This document shows positions 63,981-64,000 of a stretch of 64,000 nucleotides of DNA, piece after piece (positions within the stretch are counted from its first letter, which is position 1; each line of letters starts with the position of its first letter). The notes below the pieces were generated by a model. The model ran no database searches and was not told where the DNA came from. It saw only the letters and a list, made by a program, of their open reading frames with translations. The stretch covers positions 62,001 through 126,000 of the forward strand of contig NZ_JALDWJ010000004.1 of the NCBI RefSeq assembly GCF_022758295.1, given 5' to 3'. The stretch comes from Lysobacter sp. CFH 32150 (GTDB lineage: Bacteria; Pseudomonadota; Gammaproteobacteria; Xanthomonadales; Xanthomonadaceae). The position numbers and the translations under genes were made by a program.

Positions 63981-64000
63981 GTATATCCTTAGAGGTTCCC

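Overview
The window is GC-rich with strong third-position GC. That is why long open frames appear antisense to almost every real gene. The right end holds the chromosomal replication start region in the order rpmH, rnpA, yidC and mnmE (minus strand), then dnaA, oriC, dnaN, recF and gyrB (plus strand). The DnaA N-terminus ([15 protein letters not shown]), the adjacent icd-aceK pair, the pectin genes served by a large TonB receptor, and the GTAG-headed REP elements together suggest a gammaproteobacterium of the Xanthomonadaceae/Lysobacteraceae, perhaps a Lysobacter relative. The genus cannot be fixed from the sequence alone.

Left part, 1-13 kb: a pectin-use block (carboxylesterase fragment, rhamnogalacturonan acetylesterase, pectate lyase, TonB-dependent receptor, divergent KDG kinase). 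It is followed by housekeeping genes: cytochrome c5, an alpha/beta hydrolase overlapping zapE, a glutathione S-transferase, an APC permease and queF. At 13-25 kb there are envelope and stress-type proteins: a LysM protein, a lipoprotein, and a UPF0149/SEC-C protein. Two tandem ~1010-residue SBBP/FG-GAP proteins follow, then a minus-strand operon with a peptidase, a membrane protein, an ECF sigma factor and a small membrane partner.

At 25-32 kb icd and aceK flank a small frameshifted minus-strand gene. Next to them is the most unusual locus of the window: a LysR gene facing a tight operon of short proteins that share the start MNxFKSLLxL, ending in an ABM-fold monooxygenase. A dyad T-N11-A box lies between them, and a lipoprotein methyltransferase follows lysR. 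The frameshifted gene next to icd shares a YGxxYGxRxAS-like motif with one of these short proteins.

At 32-51 kb: an EamA transporter, a response regulator-kinase, hrpB/tatD, a Ser/Thr kinase with an ECF sigma factor, and an ABC exporter. Then come ferredoxin-NADP reductase, a three-gene membrane/XRE operon with two palindromic operators around its promoter, a second S33 hydrolase, a NatAB-like exporter and a TonB-domain lipoprotein.

At 51-64 kb the origin region carries DnaA boxes up- and downstream of dnaA and three parS-like 16-mers within 1.1 kb (one after dnaN, two inside recF). An M48 metallopeptidase lipoprotein and a TPR protein follow gyrB. No rRNA, tRNA, CRISPR array, insertion sequence or prophage gene was seen. 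Themes that cross the window are leaderless-type promoters placed 6-7 bases before start codons, and GTAG-headed REP palindromes whose TAG serves as the stop codon of the neighbouring gene.
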